Below, piece after piece: positions 20,672 through 32,249 of a stretch of DNA of 64,000 nucleotides (position 1 is its first letter; each line of letters starts with the position of its first letter). The notes beneath the pieces were generated by a model. The model was not told the origin of the DNA and searched no databases. It saw only the letters and a program-made list of their open reading frames with translations. The stretch covers positions 4,514,923 through 4,578,922 of the forward strand of contig NC_016460.1 in NCBI RefSeq assembly GCF_000226115.1, given 5' to 3'. The DNA comes from Thermothielavioides terrestris NRRL 8126 (lineage: Eukaryota > Ascomycota > Sordariomycetes > Sordariales > Chaetomiaceae). A program made the position numbers and the translations under genes.

Positions 20672-21699
20672 TTACAGCTCGTCCTTCACCCGCCCCTCCT
20701 CCATCTCCTTCCTCGCCTTCAGTCGCTCCTCCCGCTGTTGCCTTCGTTCGTTCCTCTTAATAGCCCGGTGCAGCTTCTCCCACATCAGCCGTGCCCGCTT
20801 GCCATCTTCGCTTTCGCTCACTGACATGGCCTGGATCTTGAACGTCATGTCGCGCTGGCCCTTGTCGCGGTCCGGCTTGGTATGGTCGACGGGCCACGCC
20901 AGCACCCCGTGCTCGATTACCCTCGATTTGTATTTGGCCAGGTTGTGCAGGTCACCTGCGACGTGTCAGCATCACCAGTCTACGGCGCCGAACCGTGGAG
21001 ATGGGGACAGTGCTTACGGTCGCACCCGCTTCCCTTGGCCACCCACAACGGCAGGATCTCATAAATTGCCCCCCCGGGGAACACCACGATCTTGTCCTTG
21101 TCCGGCACAACCCTCACTTGCTCCAATCCCCCGCTCCCCTGCGCGCGTCCCGGCCCGCCTTCGGACGTACTGCTACTACTACTACTGCTACCGGCGCTCC
21201 CAACCGGCGCCGTCGGCCGCGGCGGCACCGTCCCGTGCACCTTCTCCCCCTCCCGCCTCGGCTTCTCAAACACGCCAAACAGCCACTTCTTGTCGTTCGC
21301 CTCGCTCTCGTCCCGCTGCTGCTCCTCGATCCAGTCCCGCACCGCCGCCGGCACATCCACCCACTCCATGACCACCACCTCCCGGTCGAGCCCCTTGTGG
21401 TCCACACCGTCCCAGCTGCCTGGGTAGTCGCGCCGGCTGATGAAGTCAGAGATGGCGCCCTCCCAGGGGGCCAGCCCGAGGGGGGGTTCCAGCGGCAGAT
21501 CGCGCAGCTTGTACAGCCGCGCGTGGAATGTGCCCGAGGCTTTGCAGTGGATGTCGTAGCCTCCGGGGTCGGTGCCGTCCGAGGGGAAGGGGTTCGACCA
21601 CTGGAAGCTCGGCACCACGCCGTACTCGTACACGTCCCAATTGATCGCAGCGCAGGCGACCGCGGCGAGGGAGAGGAGGCGCACGAGGGGGATGTTCAT
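20672..21699 (-). CDS. ER-targeted protein with C-terminal KDEL, 321 aa, two exons
   Basis: Exons 21699-21018 and 20955-20672; the 62-bp intron (GTAAGC...CAG, with CTGAC upstream of the acceptor) joins CGSGCDR to DLHNLAKYKS in frame. The N-terminus MNIPLVRLLSLAAVACAA is a good signal peptide. The body contains WDVYEYGVVPSFQWSNPFP, an HCKASGTFHARLYKLRDLP segment, a WEGAISDFISRRDYPGSWDG segment, a Ser-rich linker, and VVVFPGG-like DKIVVFPGGAIYEILPLW. The last ~60 residues are highly charged and helical (RAIKRNERRQQREERLKARK). The last four residues are KDEL, the classical ER-retrieval signal. I do not recognise the family; an ER-lumen role is inferred from the two targeting signals. Confidence 0.8.
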
Positions 21700-23676
21700 T
21701 TCTGGCGGTGCTAACCCTTGTAGGAGATGTGAGTCTGTCCGGTGGAGTGGGCTGTGTGTAGTTGGGACGAGCACGGGTATCACGGCCTTAGAACGACTTG
21801 GCTCGTGGCATTAAGAGGCGCAAGGTCGACATGGCATGTTGGCATGATCAAGTTCGAACTAGAGAACGTTGATGACAGAGTGTATGCCTGCATTTAAACA
21901 ATGCCGCCGGCACTGTCTGCTCTCTTCGGCTATTCAACGCATTGCAACTCCCGAACCCCGGATTTCGCAGGCTCATGGCAGATACAGCCTAATTGCCGAA
22001 CCACAACCACTTGCTGTTCCCCCATTTTCCAGGCTTGATCCTATGCTTAATATAATGTTTATTGCATCGGAAAAAACACGTGTCCAGTACATCGGAGGCT
22101 CTGCAAGACGTTGCTAGTAGCCAACGTCATGTGTAGAGCTTGGAACTAGTGAGCAGCAAACTGCCATCTAACTAGGTAGCCTTCCAGAATCTTCCTAATC
22201 ATTACCTCATGGGGCTGGCACAGGTATGTACCGGCATACGCAAGATCATACCCAGGGTCCAACTCGAATAGTACGGTTTACACCATACAAATCCTGCTGC
22301 ACAATGACGGCGTTCTCAGAGAGCACCCGGGAGTTTTGACGCTGTCTTACCAATGTAGCACTGTTAGGTGTTACGAAGGCAGATTACTTCTCTCCGATGA
22401 GATCACGTCTGGAGGACCAAAGACGTCCATCCTGTAGTTTTAGGCTACCGCCTCATAATGAGGCTTTGCCGTTGTCGTTAAATACGACCGGACAGTGCCC
22501 TCATGTCCCAGGCATGGGAAACACACGTGTCTATGGACACAAGGCTCAACATAGATGGAGCAACCCGAGATACTGTTGTTCTCTCACCTTCTGGACTTGT
22601 TCGTCCAACTTAACCATTGGCGATTGACGGTATCTCCTTCCCTCAAGATGGTGGATATCATAACCCGTTATCTCTACTTCAGGTGATGCTGCTGAAGGCC
22701 TTGCCATGAAATGTGAATGGTCCTGAGGCTGTCAGCGCCGTTCGTCTGTTGAGGAACTGCCCAGGAGCCACGAGACGCGCCACTTCGCACGAGCGCCATC
22801 TGCGAGGATGGTCTGGGCATCCACACGCAACAGCTTCTCGGAGTGCACCTTGATCATTGCGAGCGGCCCCGCTGTGCCAGCCTGGCCAGGCTCTCCTCGA
22901 CTCGGCGCCGTCGGGAGGCGGGGACTTTGTGGACTCAGCCAGGCGATCAATCTGGGTCATCAGAGGCCTCCAGAGCTGATGATCAGTCTGTAAGAATAAG
23001 CAAGTGGGGTTTCCTCCCACAGATACAACAGGAAGTAGGCAATTGTTCATGGATAACAGCGAGTCAGGCAGGGATTTCAGCTGTGTAATTCGTAGACAAG
23101 CGTGGAGCAAAGCCTGCGTATCGCGTCCAACGCCAACACGAAGTCCGTTAGTCAAAGAATGAAACCCTCTAGGCGGGTCGCTGAGTGGTAGCAACGTTGA
23201 TATCTCACAGCAAGCTAACCTGCGTCGCCCAAGGAGACACAGCAGGTGTCACGCCGAGGAAAAGTCTAGACCCTCGTTGGGCAACAAACAGGATAATTCA
23301 GGCATAAACATCAACCAAGATTGTTTCGAAAGGGGAAGCAAACACCTCGGTGTTTTCGCTGGGCTGCTTTTCAGAATGTAACGTCAGACGGTTGATCGGG
23401 TCAGCTGTTGTCCCGAGCAGGAGGGATCAGCTTTTCGCACCTCCTATGTTTGGCAACAAGCTGCACTAAATGAGGCTCAGCGGGCGCCAATCCGAGGAGC
23501 GTGTCATTGACACGCCCATACAACGCCGCATCACACTGACCCGTCTTACTCCAGGGCCATGCAGGGGTGGGCGATGAAAGTCGCATCTTCAGCACTTGAA
23601 AAGCCGTCCAGCTCTCACCGGACTTTGCCATCATGTTCAATGCAAGCTCACTCAGCTTTTCAGCTCACCCGCCAAG
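21700..23676. other. Intergenic, about 2 kb, nothing recognised
   Basis: This lies between two divergent genes and should hold both promoters. A 171-codon frame on the minus strand near 22.7-23.2 kb has no motif, uneven codon use and overlaps competing frames, so I do not call it. No tandem or inverted repeats stand out. Confidence 0.4.
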
Positions 23677-24866
23677 ATGAGGTTCTCTTCAACTCTTCTC
23701 GCCGTGGCCGCGGCCTTGGTGGTGCCCGCCCTGGCCCTGGACCCCAATAACTGCAACACAAGCGACAAAAAGCGCGATGGCGCGGACTTCATCCTGGTAG
23801 AGCAGGCCGACAACGCGAACGTGGCGTCACTGGCCAAGGTCCTCAAGAGGGTCAGCGTGGCCAGCGTCTTCAAGGACGGCAACCACAAGATGACGACGGA
23901 CAGCGCGGGCCGCAAGCTGTGGGAGAAAAAGTCGGGCTTCGACGACGAGGACACGGACAAGTGGGTGCCGCAGGGCATCTCGTCGACGGCGGACGCGCTC
24001 GACGCCGGCACGTACGAGGGCGTGGACGGCTGGGTCGTGAGCTGGCACCGCAGCGACGACAAGAGCGCGCGCATCACGTTCGTCAACCGGTCCAACGACA
24101 CGTACAGGCACGCGCTGCTGGTGTACCCGCACGCGGCCGACAACTTCCGCGAGGTGCCGATCCATGCCGGAGGCATCATGTGGTATGGCGACAAGCTGTG
24201 GATCGTCGACACCAGCAACGGCATCCGCGTTTTCGACCTGGCCAACATCTGGCAGGTCGACACGGGAGACGCAGTGGGCAAGTCCGGGGACAAGTATACA
24301 GCAGCAGGCTACCGATACGTGGTCCCGCAGATCAGGTCAGTCGGTCTAGTTAACCAGCTTGCAGTCCCACCCACCATGGCCATATGCTTACCCGCCGCAG
24401 ATGGTACAAGTGGTCGTCGTCCTTCCCCTTCCGCTTCTCGTACTTGTCGCTCGACAAGACGGTGTCGCCGCCGCAGGTCCTGGTGGGCGAGTACCAGACA
24501 AGCACTTCCGTGCCCATTCGCATGGCCAAGTTCGACCTGACCAACAGCACGACGAGCCGGCTCGAGGTGGACGGCAACAAGACGGCCAAGGCAGCGTGGG
24601 CCTACTGCGTGGGCATCGAGCGCATGCAGGGCGCCGTGTCGGCCAACGGCAAGATCTTCATCTCGCGCAGCAACGGCAAGAGCGCCGGCGACATGTTCGG
24701 GTGGGTGCCGGGCAAGGCGGCACACAACAACGCCGGCTTTTTCCCGCCGAGCCCCGAGGACCTCAGCTATGACAAGAGGAGAGGCGGGCGCATCTACGGC
24801 TTGACGGAATCCGCGGGAAAGCGGTACATCCTTGACTACGAGGCGAAGGCGGTCAAGTTTTCGTGA
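23677..24866 (+). CDS. Secreted protein of unknown function, 374 aa, two exons
   Basis: Exons 23677-24335 and 24401-24866 with a 65-bp intron (GTCAGT...CAG). Splicing joins YVVPQIR to WYKWSSSFPFRFSYLS in frame. The ATG follows a CACCCGCCAAG context and gives the signal peptide MRFSSTLLAVAAALVVPALA. Motifs include WVPQGISSTADA, VVSWHRSDD, a GGIMWYGDKLWIVDTSNGIRVFDL block and GKIFISRSNGKSAGDMFGW. The recurring 'WYGDKLWIVDTSNGIRVFD' pattern resembles one blade of a beta-propeller, so the protein may be an extracellular propeller; this is inference. Two N-glycosylation sites (NRSNDT, NSTTS) support secretion. Similar secreted proteins also occur in actinomycetes, as I recall. Most cysteine-poor, with four cysteines at most. 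Confidence 0.8.
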
Positions 24867-25376
24867 AAAGTGGCTGCCAACTAGTGTACAGAGTGCATAA
24901 ATCTGAGCGTCATGTAACTGATAATACAATGTTAGTTATGTAACAATAATTAAACGTGGCAGACTGGCAACCACAAACTTGGTGGCATTGCGCCGCGGCC
25001 TGGTCGCGGTGTTTGTGTTCATGATGCACCTCGAGGCTATGCATGCAACCCTGTTTTGTCTGCTCGGAGTGGCGCCGGCTCACTGCGGCCGCTGTCGCAG
25101 GAACACAGGGGTTCGGTGCCGAGGAACTTGAACTACTCCGTACTCCGTAGTTAATCTCCTTTGTTTCCAAGCTAGAGTTAAGCCTTGGCCGGCCAAGGAG
25201 GGGTGAATGTGACTGCATACGAGGCGACTGGCGATCAAGAAGCTGTGCCATTGAGAGCCGCCATGGTCGGGGCAGATCGATATCAGCCGTTATGGAGATT
25301 GTCACGCTTTGTCGGTATGTACACTACACTGTACACTAGTGTACAATACACCCTAGTATACAATATGTCATCACAC

Positions 25377-25502
25377 CGCCTCTCGCATTGTGTTCAGAAT
25401 CCTTGCGAGGCAGGGTCCTCTGTTTCTGGCACCATTACCTTTTCTAGCAAGATTTAACGGGCCCTGCCCACTACGCAAGGATTCAGAATGCTCGAGGAGG
25501 CG
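25377..25502. mobile_element. Small inverted-repeat element A, about 126 bp
   Basis: The ends are inverted copies: CGCCTCTCGCATTGTG then TTCAGAATCCTTGCG on the left, and CGCAAGGATTCAGAATGCTCG then AGGAGGCG on the right. The interior includes GGCACCATTACCTTTTCTAG. The same arm occurs, inverted, in element B about 560 bp away, so this is a repeated short non-autonomous element. The target duplication is unclear. Confidence 0.6.
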
Positions 25503-25940
25503 TAGTTACCAAACTAACTTACTAGTGTATCTGGTTATAGGCAAGTCGGTTGGGGGAGATCTCAGGGTTGTTTACTATATAGTAATGCTTGATTTCATGA
25601 TCAGCAGTGTCGGGAAGAAATCCAGGCAGGCTGATTCGTCCCAGGGAGCCGGGTTCCCAACATGCGGTCCCACCGTCTCATTCACCCCGAACCCCCTGAA
25701 AAAACATCACAGACCCGGGGCCGTCTGTGCCCCCCCCCCCCCCCCCCAAAACTTCGCAGCGAGCGTCACCACACCCCCTAGCTGACATGTCGCCATAGGA
25801 ATTGCTACAAATTGACAACGTTGATAGTGTTATTGAAGAGGCTGGAAAGTGCATGAAAACGCTGAATTGCCTACGCTTCAAAAGCTCAAAATATGTTGTG
25901 TTTCTCAGAAATCTGTGATGTTTGAAAAGAGGGTCGCATT

Positions 25941-26071
25941 CGCATTCTGAACCCTCAGGTAGCTTGGTCGGTGGGCCCCTTTAGAACTCGCTACGCTACA
26001 CGCTACACTAGAAAAGGTAACGGTGCCACAACAACCAATGAACCCCTGTCGCGCAAGGATTCAGAATGCTG
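25941..26071. mobile_element. Small inverted-repeat element B, about 131 bp
   Basis: Starts CGCATTCTGAACCCTCAGG and ends CGCAAGGATTCAGAATGC, inverted copies of each other with a few mismatches. Its right part carries CTAGAAAAGGTAACGGTGCC, the reverse complement of the interior of element A. A and B are therefore diverged copies in opposite orientation. The shared arm lies just before the start of the Zn2Cys6 regulator gene and may fall in its promoter. Confidence 0.6.
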
Positions 26072-26181
26072 GAGGTGTCGAATCCGGCAATCGCCCTCAC
26101 CTACCTGCCTCACCTCGGTGCAGCGCGTCAAGTCATGGTTGGCGCCCTCGCTGCCATGAGTTGTCAGAGCGCGCACCCACA

Positions 26182-28776
26182 ATGGTCCCCCCCCTCGGGC
26201 CAGCCAGTGGTGTTCCAGTCATGGATAGCAAGACACAAGCTTCAAATTCAAGTTCGTCGACACGACGGCTTGTGCCTACCGTGCAGCCGGATGTCGTCGA
26301 CTCCAGGCCGGTGCCCAACCCTGGACCGGTGCTGCTGCGCAGGAAGGCCCATTCGAGGGCGGCCTGCGAGACTTGCAGGAAACGGAGAGTCAAGGTGCGC
26401 GAGCATCGTTCCCGATCATCGCCTGTCTAGGTAATGTGCACACGAGTGCCGTCAGATCACCGCGCTGACATCCGAGAACTCCCAGTGCAACGCGGCGCGT
26501 CCCTGTAGCTACTGCGCCTCGGCCGGAATCAACTGTGTGTACACCACCAGCTCGGCCACCGAGACCCACTTCCAGGCCCTGAAGCGGAGATACTCCGAGG
26601 CCCACGAGCGCGAGTCGACCTTCCGCGAGATTTGGGAGCACCTTCGCGACCGCCCGCTGAAGGAGGCCGAGGAGATCCTGAAGCGAATCCGCCTGGGCTC
26701 GCAGCCCGAGTCCGTCCTGCGCTTCGTCCGCGAGGGCGACTTGCTCCTGCAGCTTGCCGTGGTGCCCGAGAGGCGCTACCGATATGTGTTTCCCTTCGTC
26801 CAGGAGATGCCCGCCTATCTAGTGCGCCCGGACAACCCTTACCTTGATACGTGGATACACGACTGGGCGCCAAACGGCGCCGCTGCGACGCGTCAACTTG
26901 ATCTGCCCCAGCGTGCTCGCAGCCGGGAAGGAGCACCGAGCTCATATTACGTGCCCTACCACGCCGCCGAGCTCGTCGAGCCCCTGCTCGAGACGGTGAA
27001 GCCGTCCGAGTGGACGAGGGTGTCATCGGATGACGTCCTCATGCGCGGCCTGCTGGCGAAGTACTTTCTGCATTTTTACCACTGGATACCGTCCTTCCAG
27101 AAGGACTATTTCCTGCAGGACATGGCCTCTGGCCGCAAGAGCTTCTGCTCGTCCCTGTTGGTAAACGCCGTCCTCGCCGTGGGCAGCGTAGGTAGCCCGT
27201 GAGCGCTTTGGACCAGGCTGTGCTGTGACCAGTCGACTGATCTTCCATGCGCATTCCAGATCGCTAACCCCGGCCCGGCCAGCAGATGCGAGTCGGGCAA
27301 CTTGCGGAGCTTTAGCTGCAAGTTCACGGCAGAAGCCAGTCGACTGTGGCAGATGGAGATGTCGAGCAATCGGGTCCGCCTCACGACTCTGCAAGCGTCG
27401 ATAGCCCTGGATGTTGCAAAGCTCCTCAATGCGATGGAAGTCCTGGCCCTCCCCTGCTGGATCCGGGCGGTGGAGTTGGCGCAGCGCATTGCACTCTTTG
27501 GTCCAGTCGACGACAGTCCCAAGCAAAACAGGAGGAAGAGCGCGGCGAGGACCTTCACAGCGTGGGCATTGTTCAACATCCAGAGGTGCGGCGCATCGCT
27601 CTCCACAACATCAATAATAAGCTGGTTGATCTCGCGCTAACCATGCCATCTAAGCGTCATTTCTTTCGTCTACTCAGAGGGGCCCAGACTCGAATCGCCT
27701 CCCGCCGTCCCATTACCAAACCCAGAAGAACACCCCGACTTTTATGGCCAGATCTGGGTGAGGTATCCGGCGGACCCTCGGCTGTACACCACTCACTTCC
27801 CCCAGCACTTCTACGCAGAGTCGCGGCTGCGCGTTATCATGCTGCAGGGGTGGCATCTGGAGAAGCGTGTTCTTGAGTGCGGTTGGACGAGTGCCGTGGC
27901 CCAAGAGATCTGCGACAAGTACTACGCCTGGCTCAAGGCGTGGCATGACAACCTGCCAGCGCCACTCAAGCCCGCGAGCATCACGCAGCCGGGCCATATA
28001 ATGCTGCAGTCAGTCTCCCCTCTTCGCCTCCTCCCGCTCTCCGTCGTTGGCAAAATGCATGTTCCTTACCAGCCGTGACTGCTGGCAGCGTGATTTACCA
28101 CAAAACTGTCTTCAGCTTTTATGAGCGCTTCACCGACACCGTGCCGGGGCTGCTGCCGCCTTCAGTGCTGTCAGAAGCCCTCAACATCCGCGACACAGCT
28201 GCGCGCCATCTCGAGACGCTGCTCCGGGTTTATTTTTTGCGCCACGGATTTGAGCACTTCGGTGGCATGCTGACCCATTCCTTCGTCCAGCTGGGGTCCA
28301 TAACGCTCAAGAAGCTCAACGCGCTGAACCGCCCCGCTCCCGAGCTCTCAACAGCCCCTTCACCGGCCTGCCCTGCCTCAGCCTCGGCCCCCACCGACCC
28401 CAAACCGCCCGCATCCGGCCGGCCGGAGACACCAAGCGCCGAACCAGACCGAACGCTGCTCACCGCCCTGCGCTCAACCCTCATCCTGACCGCCAAGGGC
28501 CTCTACGACCAGGGACAGATCCACCTCCTCGGGCACGCGGTGCTGCGCTCGCTGACGGCCAAGATGGCGCCGCCCGAGCGCGAGCTGATGGCGCAGGTCC
28601 TGGGGGTGGGCAGTGCCGTCCTGGACCACGACGGCGGGTTGGACGGTGGCACCAACGACAACGGTGGGAAGAAGGCTGGCAGCGAGAGTGATGATGCGAA
28701 TTGCATCGCCAGTGACATCGTCAATAGAAGCATCGACGGAGGTGGCGTTGGGACGGGGATGGAATGCCACAACTAG
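26182..28776 (+). CDS. Zn2Cys6 transcription factor, about 760 aa, five exons
   Basis: Exons 26182-26394, 26486-27187, 27260-27585, 27655-28008, 28089-28776. The first intron lies inside the zinc cluster; splicing gives CETCRKRRVKCNAARPCSYC plus AGINC, cysteines at ~62, 65, 72, 78, 81 and 88, a correct Zn(II)2Cys6 DNA-binding motif. The later exons restore the middle homology region typical of fungal_trans proteins (WIPSFQKDYF; RLTTLQASIAL; WALFNIQSVISFVYSEGP; PDFYGQIWVRYP; IMLHVIYHKTVFSFYERF). Each junction keeps frame, and three were chosen because only they restore these motifs. The fold suggests a nuclear pathway regulator; the target pathway is unknown. The start may instead be the in-frame ATG at 26221. 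Confidence 0.85.
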
Positions 28777-29961
28777 GCGGCCTAGGGGAAGACACATGGT
28801 GTGCCATTGGGGTAGTAGAGTGCTGCTGCCAAGTTGCTGTTTTCGCCGGTTGTTGACCAGGAAACATGGTTTTGGCAATTTGTGTCAAGGAACAGGCCAA
28901 GTTGGATGTCAAACGTGCGAAAATCCGCATCAGGATGGCAATAGGGAGTTAGGGATCGGGGAAAGGGAGACACAGATGGATGGTGTGGCCTGGAAGTTCT
29001 GGCAAGGAGCAATGCAGGACGTCGTTTATGCTGAAGCCAAGGGACGTACCAACCGTGTCTTGGTGATGCGGCGTCGTGGGCTGGATACCCGTTCTAGGAT
29101 TCCGTCCAAGAAATCGACTACGTCAGGTTTCAGCGTTGAAGGTTTTGGCGGAAATTCAGAATGTTTGGGAGTGGCAATGGCTAGGAACAACTTGCCCTCA
29201 GCAAGCGCATTCTAATCAATGGCGAGAACTGCGGGTAGACCGGAACGCAGAAAAGACTCGATGTTGGCCAGCCCGCGAGGTTTGAGGATGCGGCGGTGAC
29301 CGTGCATGAGGTGACTGAATCGGGATCGACTTCTTACGATCCAGAATTCGGATTTCTTTCTGTCGCGAGTTCTTATGATGATGTCGCCTACATGGCCTGT
29401 CACTACCACAGAGGCCGGATTGAACCTCGCCTGCGATAGTCTCAGCGGGAGCTACTGTCTGAAGAAGTGACCTCAACCTCGACTAAATGGCAAGATGCTG
29501 GAAGGTTGACACTAGAGAACACGAAATTGGCAAATCACTTGAACGAGAGCGCTTTGATCGTCCATAGGCGGGATCGAGCATGCCCAGGGGCGATCTCTCG
29601 ATAGTCTCGATACATGCCGGTACCCTCAGTCGAGGGAGACTTATCACCGTCACCGCTTCGCTGCCTCCGGTCACGCTATTACTACCTCTGGACGTGCAGA
29701 CCAGCCGGAAAGACGGCGGATCACCGCGGTTTGTAGTGAGGGGCTTTGAGTTTGCTGACCCCTTGCCCAAATACTTCGACCATGTGTTGCCAATAGCGGA
29801 TTAATCAATGTCAATAAGGGATGCAGATGCTTGCAAGTTCGCCGAGCCCAGCTTCCAGCAGACATCGGTTGCCCCGTGGCCAGTCCGTTCAAACCACCGT
29901 GCCGCGTTCGAGGTAGAAACAATAAGAAAAGATTCATGGACCTTTCTGAAGAGGACAGTTT
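28777..29961. other. Intergenic between two convergent genes
   Basis: Contains the 3' flanks of the Zn2Cys6 regulator and the copper transporter. Short frames only, without bias or motif. Nothing else recognised. Confidence 0.4.
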
Positions 29962-30723
29962 TCAACCGCAGCACACCGTTGCCTCCTTGGCTGCGCTTGT
30001 CTGCTGCCCACTGTCATGAAACCGGCGTCAGAAAGACATCCGTGCTCGTTGATGGCGGCAGAGGTACTCACCCGCCGAGGGGTTCCCAGTGGAACAAAAA
30101 GGCACCGAGATAGGCACCGATGAAGATGCAAATGATGATGTACCCGTTGTAATACATTGCGAGGCTGTTCTGGTCAGCTTCGTCTCAGCTTCGACGTCAC
30201 AGCGGAAGAGCACCGTACAGCATGACAAAGTAAGCAACGGCAAATTGAAGCATGTGGAGCAAGGCCCGGAAAGCCTGCTCGTAGACGTTGGGGCGATACC
30301 CGTCGCGGATAGGTGCACAAACCGGAGCCGGACTGCCCTCACCACCTAACTTGTTGGGCGGGCCCGCTGCCGCCTGGGATTCGGCGTGTTTGTTGATGAG
30401 AAAGCGGTCGAATTCTTTGACAGCGCGACGCAACATCTCCAGTACGACAACCAAGAAGACGACGCCGATGCAGGAGCCGGCGAACACACCAGCCGAAGTA
30501 ATCTTCCACGACGAAGCAAGGAAGCAAGAGCCAACGGTGTTCCAGTTCCAGAGCATCTAGAGGGAATGGTCAGTGGCGAGGGAACATTGGATACAGCGGG
30601 AAGACTCACTGAGATCTGGCAGTCACTGTGTCCCATGCTTCCCATCCCACCCATGCTGGTACTAGTTCCCGTAGCCGCCGCTCCCGACGTCGTTGTCGTT
30701 GGCATGGGCATGTTGGGATCCAT
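29962..30723 (-). CDS. Ctr-type copper transporter, 197 aa, four exons
   Basis: Exons 30723-30610, 30556-30219, 30164-30072 and 30010-29962; introns of 53, 54 and 61 bp. This family imports Cu(I) as a membrane trimer. The N-terminus is Met-rich (MDPNMPMP, MGGMGSMGH), the copper-gathering part. TM1 begins MLWNWNTVGSCFLASSWKIT. Splicing at the second intron creates FVMLLAMYYN, the MxxxM pore motif of TM2. TM3 has GAYLGAF, the GxxxG packing motif. The last exon ends EATVCCG, a Cys-Cys copper-binding tail seen in fungal Ctr proteins. All hallmarks appear only after splicing, which supports the model. Location (plasma membrane or vacuole) is not settled. Confidence 0.92.
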
Positions 30724-31536
30724 GATGGAACTAGAGGGAGCAGTCGGTCGGACCGTTGCTAAGTCGATGATGGGCTGGATTCCGAGTCTTCAGCGGGGGG
30801 CCAGGCCGGAGCGCAAACCAAACGGAAGGTGATTGCAGAATCGGGGATTTGGGTTCTCAGCAGGGCCCAGCCGTGGGTTAAATAAATAAACAGGGCGTAG
30901 GCAGTCTGCTTGCACCGCTGGACGACATCGGCGAGGTGCACCTCAGGGACCCAGCCCGGTGGTGAGCAGCCTGATAGGTCGGTCCCAACTTCCAGCTGGG
31001 CGTACATTGCACTGGAACACCTGCCGTGTGACGGAGTTGCGGCGTGGATGTCTTGGCGAGTCGACTCGACAGTCCGGGTGAGCCCATGTTGGCTCTTGGC
31101 TGGGTGGTTGGGAGAAAGAGCGAGTTGCGCCCATTGAGCCAATTGCGTGGATTTGAGCAAGTTGTGCGGTGGCGACCCAACGCAGGCGCAGTTGTTCGCT
31201 GCACGCCGGACGCGATGCTTATGGTATGGTAATACGAGCCCCCAGCCCAAGATCCCGAGTCCCCCACCAACAGACTCCGTTCCAACCTTCTAGGTTCCAT
31301 GCGAAAAGGAAAGAACTTGCTCAATATAGCGCCCTTCCGCCAAGAACCTGCGGCGACAGCTGGCGGCCGAGCGGGATACGATGGGCAGTTGGCCAGCTAA
31401 AGAAAGAACCCGTTTTCCCACAATCGGCGTAAGCGGCCGAGCCAGATACCGTACCTCCGGTACCATCCCGGGTCGACCCCGACGTAGTCGCTAAAGACAT
31501 GGCCATCGCTGATAATCGAGAGTTTCTTCGCACGAG
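30724..31536. other. Intergenic upstream of the copper-transporter gene
   Basis: Holds the promoter of the leftward-transcribed copper transporter and the left flank of the hAT element. A copper-responsive element could be sought here, but I cannot point to a confident site. Confidence 0.4.
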
Positions 31537-31544
31537 CCACCGTG
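31537..31544. repeat. Left target-site duplication of the hAT element
   Basis: The octamer CCACCGTG directly before the left terminal inverted repeat; the same octamer follows the right end at 34896-34903. Confidence 0.9.
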
Positions 31545-31754
31545 CAAGGCTCCCAACAAGTCAAACAAGTCAAATATAAGGCCCTACTTGCGTTGCTTTG
31601 GCTGCACCGCGATCATATTTGGCTTGATTTGTGTTTACTCAAGTGGTTGCCAAATCTAGTCAAATGCTATACATATCCCTAACCCTGACAGCCACCCCGT
31701 ACATTTTCTATACCCTACCTTCCTGTTCTGTGCTATACCTCCTTTTTCTATGCC

Positions 31755-31800
31755 CTGCCTAGCTCTCTGGCTCTCTGGCTCTCTGGCTCTCTAGCTCAAT
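31755..31800. repeat. CTCTGG microsatellite inside the hAT element
   Basis: Four to five tandem copies of the octamer CTCTGGCT near the left end of the transposon. Confidence 0.75.
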
Positions 31801-31889
31801 GGCACTCGCAATAGCTAAATCGCTTAGAAATACAATAAAATCGAGAGTAGCTAGTTTTATTTTTTTCTAACTAAGTAAATGCTTATATA

Positions 31890-32215
31890 ATCCTAGACCT
31901 CCCGTATATAGCCTAGATCGCTATCGCGATACCTAGACCTCCCGCGACTGCCTAGACCGCCTATATATAGCCTAGATCGCTATCGCAATGCCTAGACCTC
32001 CTACGACTACCTAGACCGCCTGTACATAGCCTAGATCGCTATCGCGATGCCTAGACCTCCCGCGACTACCTAGACCGCCCGTATATAGCCCAGATCGCTA
32101 TCGCGATGCCTAGACCTCCTACAACTGCCTAGACCGCCTATATATAGCCTAGATCGCTATTGCAATACCTAGACCTCCTACAACTGCCTAGACCTCCTAC
32201 ACCTGCCTAGACATT
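31890..32215. repeat. 59-bp tandem repeat, about 5.5 copies
   Basis: The marker GCCTAGATCG or its variant starts at 31911, 31970, 32029, 32088 and 32147, exactly 59 bp apart. Each unit carries the near-palindrome ATCGCTATCGCGAT and two or three CCTAGACC(T/G)CC blocks. Copies differ mostly by C/T and G/A changes, so RIP has acted on the array. It lies between the left end and the transposase remnant, so it is a non-coding part of the hAT element. Confidence 0.9.
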
Positions 32216-32249
32216 AGTAGCATTGACGACGAATATCTATATTTCAGAA

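Larger units (their letters stand above)
24867..26181. other. Intergenic with MITE-like inverted repeats
   Basis: Contains the two small inverted-repeat elements listed separately, a C18 homopolymer at 25730-25747 and an ACTAGTGTACA-rich palindromic patch near 25325-25365. No gene supported. Confidence 0.45.

Noticed and set aside
22679..23194. A 171-codon minus-strand gene
   Set aside because: No recognisable motif, competing frames on the same stretch and no splice support.
31890..32215. CRISPR array
   Set aside because: The 59-bp units are contiguous tandem repeats with no spacers, and the genome is eukaryotic.
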